A stretch of 64,000 nucleotides of DNA from a virus, in the IMG/VR virus record IMGVR_UViG_3300031669_000001, positions 281,070 to 345,069 of that record. One strand, 5' to 3'. A program made the translations under genes and the position numbers. The notes under the pieces are model-generated. The model did not search any database. It was not told the DNA's origin and saw only the letters and a list, made by a program, of their open reading frames with translations. This document shows, piece by piece, positions 1 through 7,186 of the stretch (the stretch's first letter is position 1; every line of letters begins with the position of its first letter).

Positions 1-951
1 GATCGTTTCAATCTCAGGCGCTATCTTCTTCTGAAGAAGGTTCAATTGATTTTCATACTCAAGGTCTGTAGCGCCTCGAAGTCCCCTGAAGATAAACTTT
101 GCGCCTGAGTTTGCTGCGTAACTAACGATCAGTTCGTCGGATGGAATGAAGTCGATTGTGACTCTCGCCATTTGTTCAGGTGACAGGACTTCTTGTAACG
201 TGCACTTTACTAGCTGCGATCTCGTCTCATCATCGAAAAGGTATTTCTTAGATGGGTTTGATGCTACAGCGACGATGATATAGTCCACTATATCAAGCGC
301 TCTTTGAATGACCCAGGTGTGTCCCAGTGTAATCGGATCGAATGATCCAGACACTATACCGATCTTCTTTCCCTTCAGCTGCTTCTTACGCATGAGGTCA
401 AGAGCTTTCTTTATCTCCAATTGAAGATAATTTTCTTCATGTATCGCTCTTATTCCATTGTAGATTATCGCATCGCTAACCGCAAATCTATGTTCGTCTG
501 TAGTTTGAGATTCCATGATAGCCAAAATTTGATCTTGTGATCGTCCATCTCTATCACTCACTCGCTGAATCTGTAAGCTAGGGGGAGACACCACTGAGAT
601 TACAAAGTCAAACCTTGAAATCAACGTTGGAGCGTTCTCAACTAATAACGGGAACTCTAGGATAAAGTCATTCCTTTGCATAAGAGTTTCAATCTTCCTA
701 GAGATTATGTCATGAAAGATGAATTCAAGCTCTTTCATCGCTTGCTTATCTGCAAAAACAATATCACGTATCTTTAATCGATCGCTTGTTCCAAATTCCA
801 GCCTTAAAGCGCTGCATATTTCTGGATTATCATACGCATCCCTTACAAATTCATCTATGCTAAAGACGTGATGATTTGGAAGAGCGTCAGCTAACAACTG
901 ACATACTGTTGATTTGCCTGAACCTATCCCACCTGTTACTACGATCTTCAT
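1..951 (-). CDS. CoaE-CoaD fusion: dephospho-CoA kinase + phosphopantetheine adenylyltransferase (3' end outside window)
   Basis: The reading frame starts with ATG at 951 and is still open at base 1, giving 317 visible residues. The N-terminal ~190 residues are dephospho-CoA-kinase-like: P-loop GGIGSGKST at residues 7-15, then the usual CoaE-type core. The C-terminal part is phosphopantetheine adenylyltransferase-like: nucleotidyltransferase motif GSFDPITLGH at 202-211 and RGLRGATDLEYE at 289-300, where CoaD has its RGLR-DFEYE motif. These are the last two steps of CoA synthesis. The order kinase-adenylyltransferase is the reverse of animal COASY. The last part of the CoaD domain, with its C-terminal ISSS-type motif, lies beyond the edge. 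The start overlaps the upstream stop (ATGA). Cytosolic. The family call is firm; activity of both domains is inferred. Confidence 0.88.
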   Translation of the reverse strand, partial: MKIVVTGGIGSGKSTVCQLLADALPNHHVFSIDEFVRDAYDNPEICSALRLEFGTSDRLKIRDIVFADKQAMKELEFIFHDIISRKIETLMQRNDFILEFPLLVENAPTLISRFDFVISVVSPPSLQIQRVSDRDGRSQDQILAIMESQTTDEHRFAVSDAIIYNGIRAIHEENYLQLEIKKALDLMRKKQLKGKKIGIVSGSFDPITLGHTWVIQRALDIVDYIIVAVASNPSKKYLFDDETRSQLVKCTLQEVLSPEQMARVTIDFIPSDELIVSYAANSGAKFIFRGLRGATDLEYENQLNLLQKKIAPEIETI

Positions 952-1238
952 GATATTTTTACCTCGAATGAAGTTTTGATTTCAGCTGGTGTTACCTTCA
1001 GCGCCAAAAAGTTCTTGTCACCATAAGTAGCAGATAAACGTTTTTTGATCTCATCTTCCCATTCTTGCTTTTCGGTGTACGCAACGTACTCTAAAAAGTG
1101 TTCTGTTGAAGCTGGATATCCGTGACCTGGAAAGTCAATGCTTCTCTGATCGCCTGGTATCGAGACAGAACGATTCTCGATGATCGCGTAGTGCTCTGTC
1201 TTTGGCACTTCACTTGTGTTATGGCAATATTTTATCAT
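948..1238 (-). CDS. hypothetical protein, 96 aa
   Basis: I do not recognise this family. It is a soluble, charged 96-residue protein with no signal peptide or membrane segment. Its TGA overlaps the ATG of the CoaE-CoaD gene (ATGA), and its own start overlaps the stop of the gene before it. It is therefore translated in a coupled chain ending in the CoA enzyme. No function can be assigned. Confidence 0.75.
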   Translation of the reverse strand: MIKYCHNTSEVPKTEHYAIIENRSVSIPGDQRSIDFPGHGYPASTEHFLEYVAYTEKQEWEDEIKKRLSATYGDKNFLALKVTPAEIKTSFEVKIS

Positions 1239-1612
1239 GGCTTTTTAGGTGGTGCTTTAATTGGTTTTGGTGTAGGACGATAATCAAAAATTTCATCTTT
1301 CGATGGAACAACTTCACAATCATCAAACCAGAAGCGGCTCAAACATCCTTTCTCGGTTCTCGGCTCCGTCAAGCTAACGTGATCGATGCTCTGGTCTGTA
1401 TATCTTTTTGATGGTGCTGACCAAAGAGATAATTTTCCGTCTTCATCAATGCAACCTGGTGCATATTCCCAATAAGTTTGTCTCCAGATGTATTGACCAT
1501 TGCTAAGCATCGTCCACGGCCACCAGGCGTAATGCTCTACGCCATAAATTTGTTCACGAAGCTCTAGTTGTCTTTCATAATGCTGCTGTTCAGTTGTTTT
1601 ACCAAAGATCAT
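1235..1612 (-). CDS. hypothetical protein, 125 aa, Trp-rich
   Basis: Unrecognised. The N-terminal half is rich in Trp and Tyr (around HYAWWPWTML and IWRQTYWEYAPG) and the C-terminus is Pro/Lys-rich (PTPKPIKAPPKKP). It has no transmembrane segment. It is coupled by 4-base overlaps with the genes on both sides. Confidence 0.75.
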   Translation of the reverse strand: MIFGKTTEQQHYERQLELREQIYGVEHYAWWPWTMLSNGQYIWRQTYWEYAPGCIDEDGKLSLWSAPSKRYTDQSIDHVSLTEPRTEKGCLSRFWFDDCEVVPSKDEIFDYRPTPKPIKAPPKKP

Positions 1613-1947
1613 TTTATTTCCTTTTCTGATTCTTTTGTTTCCTTTTCTGATTCTTCTGTCAATTCTTCAACTGATTCCTGCATCTCTTCGATCGTCTCGT
1701 TGACTTCTTCCATTGAAGATTTCACCTCTGTAAGCTCTACACCTTGGAGATTTACGGTTAACTGCAGGAAAAGCATTTGATAGATCGCCTCTAGCGATAC
1801 TAACGTAGTGAGAACTAACAGGATATGATCACGTCTGGATACGTCAAATAAGAACCACAGCCCCATTCCAGTGAAGAAGATGGTGTGTAGAATGATGGAT
1901 TGAGTGGTGCCGATCCACTGAGTTATCTTTTTTGCTAAAGCTTCCAT
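1609..1947 (-). CDS. DUF1003-like membrane protein with acidic coiled-coil tail
   Basis: 112 residues. Two hydrophobic segments (about residues 15-35 and 43-65) surround a short loop and resemble DUF1003-type inner-membrane proteins (HTIFFTGMGLW, then LTTLVSLEAIYQ). The C-terminal ~40 residues are strongly acidic with heptad-like Glu repeats, suggesting a coiled coil. Probably an inner-membrane protein with a cytoplasmic tail. The family assignment rests on overall pattern only. Confidence 0.7.
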   Translation of the reverse strand: MEALAKKITQWIGTTQSIILHTIFFTGMGLWFLFDVSRRDHILLVLTTLVSLEAIYQMLFLQLTVNLQGVELTEVKSSMEEVNETIEEMQESVEELTEESEKETKESEKEIK

Positions 1948-1955
1948 TTTCCATC

Positions 1956-2273
1956 CTAGTAAAGATTTTCTGAGAAGAGATTACCACCATTCAAGGTGTC
2001 ACCACCACATCTTCTAAAAATTTGACCGTTCTTCTCCGCTATCACCCACGCTTCTTCACGAGTATGAAAGTCACCAAATTGATCTATGAATCCTTGAATA
2101 ACTCGTTGTCGTTCTTTTTCTTCTTTCCAACGATCTCCTAACAAGGCTATCTGCTCTCTCATCGTAGAATCATAGTGACGTGGACCAATTACAACAACGT
2201 CACCACACGCGCAAGCTGCACAAACTATCCTAGGTTCTGCCTTGCCTTCCCAATGTTCAGATCTTTTGATCAT
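1956..2273 (-). CDS. hypothetical protein, 105 aa, with N-terminal Cys cluster
   Basis: Unrecognised soluble protein. Cys residues near the N-terminus (VCAACACGDV) and a later RRCGG could bind a metal, but the spacing does not match a standard zinc ribbon. The start ATG overlaps the stop of the 49-aa gene before it (ATGA). Confidence 0.72.
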   Translation of the reverse strand: MIKRSEHWEGKAEPRIVCAACACGDVVVIGPRHYDSTMREQIALLGDRWKEEKERQRVIQGFIDQFGDFHTREEAWVIAEKNGQIFRRCGGDTLNGGNLFSENLY

Positions 2274-2419
2274 TTTGGATGGAGAACTTCATCCATGACC
2301 ATAAATGTTATGAAGGGACTTAAGAACACTCCGAGCTGTGCACCTATATCTCCATTGTTAAACATCACAAAGCAAAAGTAAACTATCCATGGAATAAAAG
2401 TAGCTATCAAAATCTTCAT
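2270..2419 (-). CDS. small membrane protein, 49 aa
   Basis: A short gene with ATG at 2419 and TGA at 2270-2272. It overlaps both neighbours by four bases, the pattern used throughout this operon, which supports it being real. The product is almost entirely hydrophobic (starting MKILIATFIPW), with two likely membrane segments. Function unknown. Confidence 0.62.
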   Translation of the reverse strand: MKILIATFIPWIVYFCFVMFNNGDIGAQLGVFLSPFITFMVMDEVLHPK

Positions 2420-2739
2420 GTCTTCCTTACCCCTTGTTCCCATTTAGTTAACTTTTCAAGTGCTCTGAACTGTAGCAGCATTTCGATTTCTTCGTTTGAC
2501 CACTCGCTATCTTTGTACATCAGGTGAATGATGTCGACGACTGCTGCTATCACATCGACACACTCACCAATGATTCCATCAGGGCCCGGTTGCCGATTCT
2601 TGTGACCGCTAACGATTGCAATCTCTGTTGCAAGTTCTCCTACTTCTTCCATGAGCGTCATCAAGACGTCGCGAGGATCACGACCATTCTTTATCTTGTC
2701 GCTTGTTTCTAGAACTTGCGTTATCAGCGTGTTTGTCAT
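2416..2739 (-). CDS. MazG-like nucleotide pyrophosphohydrolase
   Basis: 107 residues with the all-alpha NTP-PPase signature: EEVGELATE near residue 31 and GECVDVIAAVVDI near 60, matching the ExxE...ExxD metal-binding arrangement of MazG/dUTPase-like enzymes. Such proteins hydrolyse NTPs or dNTPs to NMP plus PPi. In phages they are thought to clean nucleotide pools or lower alarmones. Substrate is not readable from sequence. It is followed, two bases on, by a small membrane gene and sits among nucleotide-metabolism genes. Confidence 0.8.
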   Translation of the reverse strand: MTNTLITQVLETSDKIKNGRDPRDVLMTLMEEVGELATEIAIVSGHKNRQPGPDGIIGECVDVIAAVVDIIHLMYKDSEWSNEEIEMLLQFRALEKLTKWEQGVRKT

Positions 2740-2740
2740 G

Positions 2741-3544
2741 TTAGTTTTTTATAGGTCCATAGCAAAATGAATGTTGTGGAGAACATTTCTCTGGCGCGTC
2801 ATACGGTTTGAACGTAGGGTCAGGTATTGGGTAGTTTGTTTCAGTCTGGTGAACCGCGTTACCGTCAAACATCTGTCCACACGTCTCAGAAACTTTTTCA
2901 GCTGAACCTACAGCGCCACTACATTGATCATTCAACGCTTTTATCTTTGCTTCAAAATCTTTGATGCGCTGTACTAGAGCGTAATACTTTTTGAAATATT
3001 CTTTGCCCCTCGCATTTTCCGCGTAGCCTTTAACATCAAACTCTTTTACTGCTTGATTGAGAGTGGCTGCATCTTGATTGATAGTATCTCGTTCAGCGTT
3101 GACTTTGCTGGCTTCATCATCAACCTTTACCTTCCACTCATTGACTTTGTCAATCATTGGCTGTATTCTGGATCTTTCGCTGCTGCACCAGTTGTACGTG
3201 TTTTGATCAACTGTCCCGCTGCACGTTCCGTTGTAAGAGTCGGCCTGTTGATTCACGTCTTTCGCGTAAGCACGTTGCTGCTTGATTTCAGCAGCAACCT
3301 GATCGGTCCATGCATTGTGCGTAGCAAGATCTTTTTCATGGGTTGTGACTGCGCGCATGAGCAAATCTGCTGTGTCAAGTTGATGAGCTTGTTCGCTTTG
3401 AAGTTTTGTTCCTTCTTTATTCAAGATGTTGATGTCTCGAATCGCGTCATGAATTGACGCGACGTATAGGCTTGCATTGGGAGCTGCGATCGCACATGTA
3501 ATCGATCCCAGCAACAGAACTACGGCTGCTATAATGTATTTCAT
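2741..3544 (-). CDS. secreted/periplasmic coiled-coil protein
   Basis: 267 residues. The N-terminus is a classical signal peptide (MKYIIAAVVLLLGSITCAIA, likely cut before Ala-Pro-Asn). The mature protein is mostly long, charged helix with heptad character and several Cys residues (C-SGTVDQ, WCSSE, QCSGAV, TCGQM, KCSPQHSFC) that could pair in the periplasm. No enzyme motif. A phage protein exported to the host envelope, function unknown; superinfection exclusion or lysis control would be guesses. Confidence 0.75.
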   Translation of the reverse strand: MKYIIAAVVLLLGSITCAIAAPNASLYVASIHDAIRDINILNKEGTKLQSEQAHQLDTADLLMRAVTTHEKDLATHNAWTDQVAAEIKQQRAYAKDVNQQADSYNGTCSGTVDQNTYNWCSSERSRIQPMIDKVNEWKVKVDDEASKVNAERDTINQDAATLNQAVKEFDVKGYAENARGKEYFKKYYALVQRIKDFEAKIKALNDQCSGAVGSAEKVSETCGQMFDGNAVHQTETNYPIPDPTFKPYDAPEKCSPQHSFCYGPIKN

Positions 3545-3587
3545 TTTATTCTCCTACTAAAATACGGTTTAATCTTCCTAAGATAGG

Positions 3588-3618
3588 ATGTCTGGCGGTA
3601 AACCGCGGACCGCCAGAC
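3588..3618 (-). terminator. strong hairpin downstream of the NAMPT gene
   Basis: A perfect 11-bp inverted repeat (TGTCTGGCGGT / ACCGCCAGACA) around a 9-nt loop lies seven bases after the NAMPT stop and before the next gene. On the minus strand no clear U-tract follows, so it may act as a 3' RNA-stabilising hairpin or a weak terminator. On the plus strand a TTTTCTTA run follows. Confidence 0.55.
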
Positions 3619-3624
3619 ATTTTC

Positions 3625-5109
3625 TTACGCGTAGGTGGTATCTGCCCGTGCCCAAGACTGTACTTCATCGAAGTCTTGGAAGCGTTTTTGCGCACCATCT
3701 TTTGACCACAATCTCCAGCCAGGACCATCAACGAAGAAGGAAGCTGGGTTGGCAGTGCAATCACGAACCTCCAACTCACCGCTTTCCAGTTCGAAAGGAC
3801 GAACCAAACCACGCAGAGACTTCTTGCCCAGGTCGGTGATTGGTTCTTTAACCAAAGACCTCCAACCGTTTGCATCCATCATCGCGATTGCCTTCATGCT
3901 GAAGCTGAAGTCATCGCGAGCACCTTCGTGGGTAACACCAGCACCCATACCCAAGGTCAGGCTGTCCATGCTGTAACCTTTGCTAGTGAATCCTTCCAGC
4001 ACTGGCTCGATGGTGTTGATGCGGATTCCATCACCTTGGATGACGGCGGTGCAAGGTGCCAAGACCTTGTAACCGGCTGCATTCTTGTGGACACCGAAGG
4101 TATCTTCGATGTCCTTTGCGACCCGCGCCGGCTCAACAGTTGCATCGCCAGAGTCAGGACGCATGACCATCACACCACCACTGTTCTCGATCTCTTCGCG
4201 GAAGGTTTCACCCATGTACTCACGAACGAAGCGGCGAGCATTGTAGGTGTCGATAACGACGCTCAACAGTGGGATGCCTATGCCGCGCTTAGTACGAGCA
4301 ACAACGGCGTGCAGGCGTTTCACTGCCATCTTCGCGGCGCCGAAGTCATCACGCTTGTCAGCGTCGCTGTGCGCGCACATTACGCTGTGCTCAGTAGCTT
4401 CAACGCTTGAGGTGTATGGCTTGTTGGAGAAAACGGTGTTCTTGTTGAACAGAGCTTTGATGTAACTGTTTGCGCGAGTGCAATCGCTACCATCGAACAT
4501 CGCTGCGTGAGCGATACCCGCGATGACAGCAGCTTCATCTGGACTGTCTGCACCACGATCGCCGAAGTTGTGCAGCTTGTAATTCAGCATTCCCATGTTG
4601 GCGCCGGTCTTCTGCATGTACTTGGCGATGATGATGCGAGCTGCGCGGCAGGTACTTGCTACGGTAGACATCTTCCAGACGGTGCATTGAACGACAGTCT
4701 CGACATAAGTAGGCAACCAGGCAAAGAGATCGTGAGTATTGACGATACCCAGCACTGGAGTTTGAGGCTTGACGATACGACCTTCTTCAACTGCCCATAC
4801 TTCCAGCGGCAGCTTGCCGTCCAAATAGTCGACCATGTACTGCCAGTCGGCGCGGTTGAATTCGTATCCTTGTTGGGTGATTTCGATATCAGCTTCATCG
4901 ACCATCCACTGTTCGATGCGCACTGAAGCCAAAAAGTTTGCTACGTAGGTTTGACCCATCGCGACGATCTTATCTGCGTACTTGCTGGGTTTACGTGGAA
5001 CGATAGCTGCGTAAGAACGCAGAGTTCCGTCGGGCAATTCTTGCCAGTGACCAGCTTTGTAGCTGTCGCAGGCCAGAATAAAGTTGAAGCGCTTTATCAT
5101 TTGTAACAT
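3625..5109 (-). CDS. nadV: nicotinamide phosphoribosyltransferase (NAMPT/NadV)
   Basis: 494 residues, full length for the family. It converts nicotinamide plus PRPP to NMN, the first step of the two-step NAD+ salvage route. Hallmarks in order: DSYKAGH at 15-21, HNFGDRGADSPDEAA at ~180 (human HDFGYRG region), EATEHS at ~237-242 with the catalytic His, VVIDTYN at ~284, MRPDSGDA at ~316 (PRPP binding), IQGDG at ~357, and GMGAGV at ~387. The start at MLQM is supported by AAGGAG six bases upstream. Its partner, the NMN adenylyltransferase, is at 7187-8344. Together they form a complete nicotinamide-to-NAD+ pathway. Confidence 0.95.
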   Translation of the reverse strand: MLQMIKRFNFILACDSYKAGHWQELPDGTLRSYAAIVPRKPSKYADKIVAMGQTYVANFLASVRIEQWMVDEADIEITQQGYEFNRADWQYMVDYLDGKLPLEVWAVEEGRIVKPQTPVLGIVNTHDLFAWLPTYVETVVQCTVWKMSTVASTCRAARIIIAKYMQKTGANMGMLNYKLHNFGDRGADSPDEAAVIAGIAHAAMFDGSDCTRANSYIKALFNKNTVFSNKPYTSSVEATEHSVMCAHSDADKRDDFGAAKMAVKRLHAVVARTKRGIGIPLLSVVIDTYNARRFVREYMGETFREEIENSGGVMVMRPDSGDATVEPARVAKDIEDTFGVHKNAAGYKVLAPCTAVIQGDGIRINTIEPVLEGFTSKGYSMDSLTLGMGAGVTHEGARDDFSFSMKAIAMMDANGWRSLVKEPITDLGKKSLRGLVRPFELESGELEVRDCTANPASFFVDGPGWRLWSKDGAQKRFQDFDEVQSWARADTTYA

Positions 5110-5165
5110 GTCAATCTCCTTGACGTTGTGGTTAAAAAGCGGAGTCTATCTCCACTTGGTGGTTA

Positions 5166-5255
5166 CTACTCTTTACTGCCTCTTCTATCAGATGCACCCG
5201 CGTTGAACATCAAGATCAACGCAACTGCAACTAAATAAATTCCAAACCAAATCAT
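5166..5255 (-). CDS. small membrane peptide, 29 aa
   Basis: ATG at 5255 overlaps the upstream stop (TAATG), and the frame ends with TAG at 5166. The product has one hydrophobic segment (MIWFGIYLVAVALILMF) and a short charged tail. Too short for family assignment; support comes from the coupled start and its hydrophobic profile. Confidence 0.5.
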   Translation of the reverse strand: MIWFGIYLVAVALILMFNAGASDRRGSKE

Positions 5256-5614
5256 TACAGCCCCATAAACTTTGTGATTAGGTAGAACGGCCAAACTTTT
5301 TCCCAAAGCAAATGTTCAAGTGGGAATCCCATCGTTAAACCTGCCCAGAATTGCCAGTTCATCAACATCGTTTTGCAACTGTGGTAACACTTTATAGCGA
5401 AACCTCGATCATCTATATGATAGTGAGGTTCTTGTGGGATGTAATCAGCTCTCATAATTTTAGGTGGGGCTGGAATTCTTCCAGCCTTTATTAGCTCTTG
5501 TTCCATTACATCCAAGGCTTCTCTACTCAATTTTTCACCTCTGCAAACACTACATGAACACGTAAAAGAATGTTGTGTGCCAAATAGAGTCGTACTGCGA
5601 GCTGTGTCAATCAC
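5255..5614 (-). CDS. hypothetical protein with CxCxxC motif and C-terminal hydrophobic segment
   Basis: 119 residues. The N-terminal part has a compact cysteine motif (FTCSCSVCRG) that could bind a metal, and the last ~35 residues are hydrophobic (WQFWAGLTMGF, LWEKVWPFYLI), suggesting membrane attachment. Not recognised. Start and stop overlap the neighbours. Confidence 0.7.
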   Translation of the reverse strand: MIDTARSTTLFGTQHSFTCSCSVCRGEKLSREALDVMEQELIKAGRIPAPPKIMRADYIPQEPHYHIDDRGFAIKCYHSCKTMLMNWQFWAGLTMGFPLEHLLWEKVWPFYLITKFMGL

Positions 5615-5784
5615 AATGATGTCCTCTTCTTAACTCTTACGTTCTGCGTCTTCAGCAGCTCTTGAAATTCTTTCTTGATGTCATCACATGACTTGTTTGC
5701 TTCGGTGTACACGACATCGTAGAATCGATATTTTCCACCGGTGCTACCGTTTTTCGGTACAAACTTGATCTCATAGAATGGCAT
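5611..5784 (-). CDS. hypothetical protein, 57 aa
   Basis: I choose the internal ATG at 5784 (MPFYEIKFV) over a longer open frame because an early-type promoter lies at 5792-5821 and transcription would begin at about 5785. The product is small, basic and soluble. It overlaps the next gene by four bases. Function unknown. Confidence 0.65.
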   Translation of the reverse strand: MPFYEIKFVPKNGSTGGKYRFYDVVYTEANKSCDDIKKEFQELLKTQNVRVKKRTSL

Positions 5785-5791
5785 TTGAAGT

Positions 5792-5821
5792 ATTATAACA
5801 CCTATTCTAATGGAAGTACAT
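5792..5821 (-). promoter_or_regulatory. early-type promoter (ATGTAC - 18 - TATAAT)
   Basis: Minus-strand -35 box ATGTAC (5816-5821) and -10 box TATAAT (5792-5797) with 18-bp spacing. It belongs to the promoter family repeated across the window and drives the gene starting at 5784. Confidence 0.7.
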
Positions 5822-6044
5822 ACCTTTTTTGGAACTGGAATCCTTCTCCGCGAAGGTAACATCCAAGATATGGACCTCTTTGACCTGGATCACGAGGGAA
5901 ACCTTCTTCGAACAGCTTAACTTCTCCATATCCAAGAGAGTTCAGCCAAGTTTGAAGTTGATCTTTAGTCAAGATATAGTCGTCAAGGTCTTGCCACTCT
6001 GTAACGGGAGTATCACAAAACACTCGACGACTCTGGTACGTCAT
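5802..6044 (-). CDS. hypothetical protein, 80 aa
   Basis: Unrecognised soluble protein, coupled to the ATP-grasp gene by a 4-base overlap at its start. Its 3' end overlaps the promoter of the next gene. No motif seen. Confidence 0.7.
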   Translation of the reverse strand: MTYQSRRVFCDTPVTEWQDLDDYILTKDQLQTWLNSLGYGEVKLFEEGFPRDPGQRGPYLGCYLRGEGFQFQKRYVLPLE

Positions 6045-6853
6045 CTCTCCATCCCTTCCAACGCCATCACTATCTCCATCACGTTTCCTGCGTAGAAGCC
6101 AGATGCATTGATGGTGTTGATCTCTACTATCTTCATGCCGTCAGGAGTCTCACAGACGTCAAGTACGTAAGCTCTGTGCGGTTGCCATGCACTCGTTGTC
6201 ATGCTCAAGGTGATATCACCAAAGCGGATAACTTGGGCTGCAAACCAACGCACCGCGTCATCAACGACAGGTGAATAGATCACGCGATTGCCTCTTTTGT
6301 AAAGAGAGGCTGTAACAATTTTCTTATCGACTATCCAAAAACGGTACTCAGCAAAGATCTTCTTTGGAGTGCAGACTTGGACGAGAGTGCTAGGCATTAA
6401 GCTGTTACCGTAGTCCAGTTCCAACACGCAAACGTTACGCTGCCAATCCTGAAATTCTTCCCACTCAAAGACCCGGCCAGCGAAGACCTTCGAGTCCTCG
6501 ATAGGACGAATGAACCGCGGCTCATCATCAGTCCAATGCACGTCTTTGAACTGAACAACTTTAGCGTCAGCGTTCAGCATCATGTCACCCCAATGCTGCA
6601 ATTGAATCTCAAAGTTGATAGGCTCGAGATCATACACTCCTGGGTTCCAGTTGTTTGCCTTTGCTGCATGACGCATCGAGTATGATCCAAAGCAGATAAC
6701 TTTGTCCTGCTTGGGTTCAGCGGGCGGTACCAACTCACCGATGAAGGGTACTACCTTGTGAATAGAGTATGGAATCTTGAAGCGATCCAGCGTTCCAACC
6801 AAGTTATCCCACTCGGCTTCATTGAACAAATTTGTTTGTAAAATCCAGTGCAT
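6041..6853 (-). CDS. ATP-grasp domain protein (DUF4343-like)
   Basis: 270 residues. The C-terminal half has the ATP-grasp layout: KVFAGRVFEWEEF, a central EYRFWIVDKKIV strand pair, and near the end AYVLDVCETPDGMKIVEIN, which carries the Asp/Glu/Asn metal-binding residues. Phage proteins of this type are usually annotated ATP-grasp/DUF4343. They are expected to form an amide or peptide-like bond using ATP, but the substrate is unknown. It sits between the two NAD-salvage genes, which may or may not be meaningful. Confidence 0.75.
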   Translation of the reverse strand: MHWILQTNLFNEAEWDNLVGTLDRFKIPYSIHKVVPFIGELVPPAEPKQDKVICFGSYSMRHAAKANNWNPGVYDLEPINFEIQLQHWGDMMLNADAKVVQFKDVHWTDDEPRFIRPIEDSKVFAGRVFEWEEFQDWQRNVCVLELDYGNSLMPSTLVQVCTPKKIFAEYRFWIVDKKIVTASLYKRGNRVIYSPVVDDAVRWFAAQVIRFGDITLSMTTSAWQPHRAYVLDVCETPDGMKIVEINTINASGFYAGNVMEIVMALEGMER

Positions 6854-6921
6854 TAGCAGAATACCGAGTAGATCATCATTAACAACGAAATCGTTACGAA
6901 GATTGTGATGAAGAGTTTCAT
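6853..6921 (-). CDS. tiny membrane peptide, 22 aa
   Basis: The frame MKLFITIFVT...IYSVFC starts at 6921 and ends with a TAA that overlaps the ATG of the ATP-grasp gene (TAATG). It also overlaps the stop of the gene before it (ATGA). It would be one membrane helix. Supported only by exact coupling on both sides. Confidence 0.4.
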   Translation of the reverse strand: MKLFITIFVTISLLMMIYSVFC

Positions 6922-7154
6922 CCTAGTTTCCTTAACATGTTTGCGACGCTGTCCTTTGGAATGCAATCTGGGTCGCTCTTTCCACTAGCGACGAGGTTAT
7001 CAATTCCTCTTTCAATGATCATCTTCCGGCCAATTGTGTTCATTGCCCGCATCGCGGTGAATATTCTTTCTGTTGTGATGGAGTTGTGACGCTTTGGATC
7101 TAGTCCATTAGCTTCATTGTAAATTTGCGTCAGCTCTTCATTTGTGAACAACAT
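6918..7154 (-). CDS. hypothetical protein, 78 aa
   Basis: Small, helical, soluble protein with no recognised domain. Its TGA overlaps the ATG of the 22-aa membrane peptide. It is transcribed with the NAD-salvage genes. Confidence 0.7.
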   Translation of the reverse strand: MLFTNEELTQIYNEANGLDPKRHNSITTERIFTAMRAMNTIGRKMIIERGIDNLVASGKSDPDCIPKDSVANMLRKLG

Positions 7155-7186
7155 CTTTCAATCCTTTCAATCCTCTGGGATCGTGT

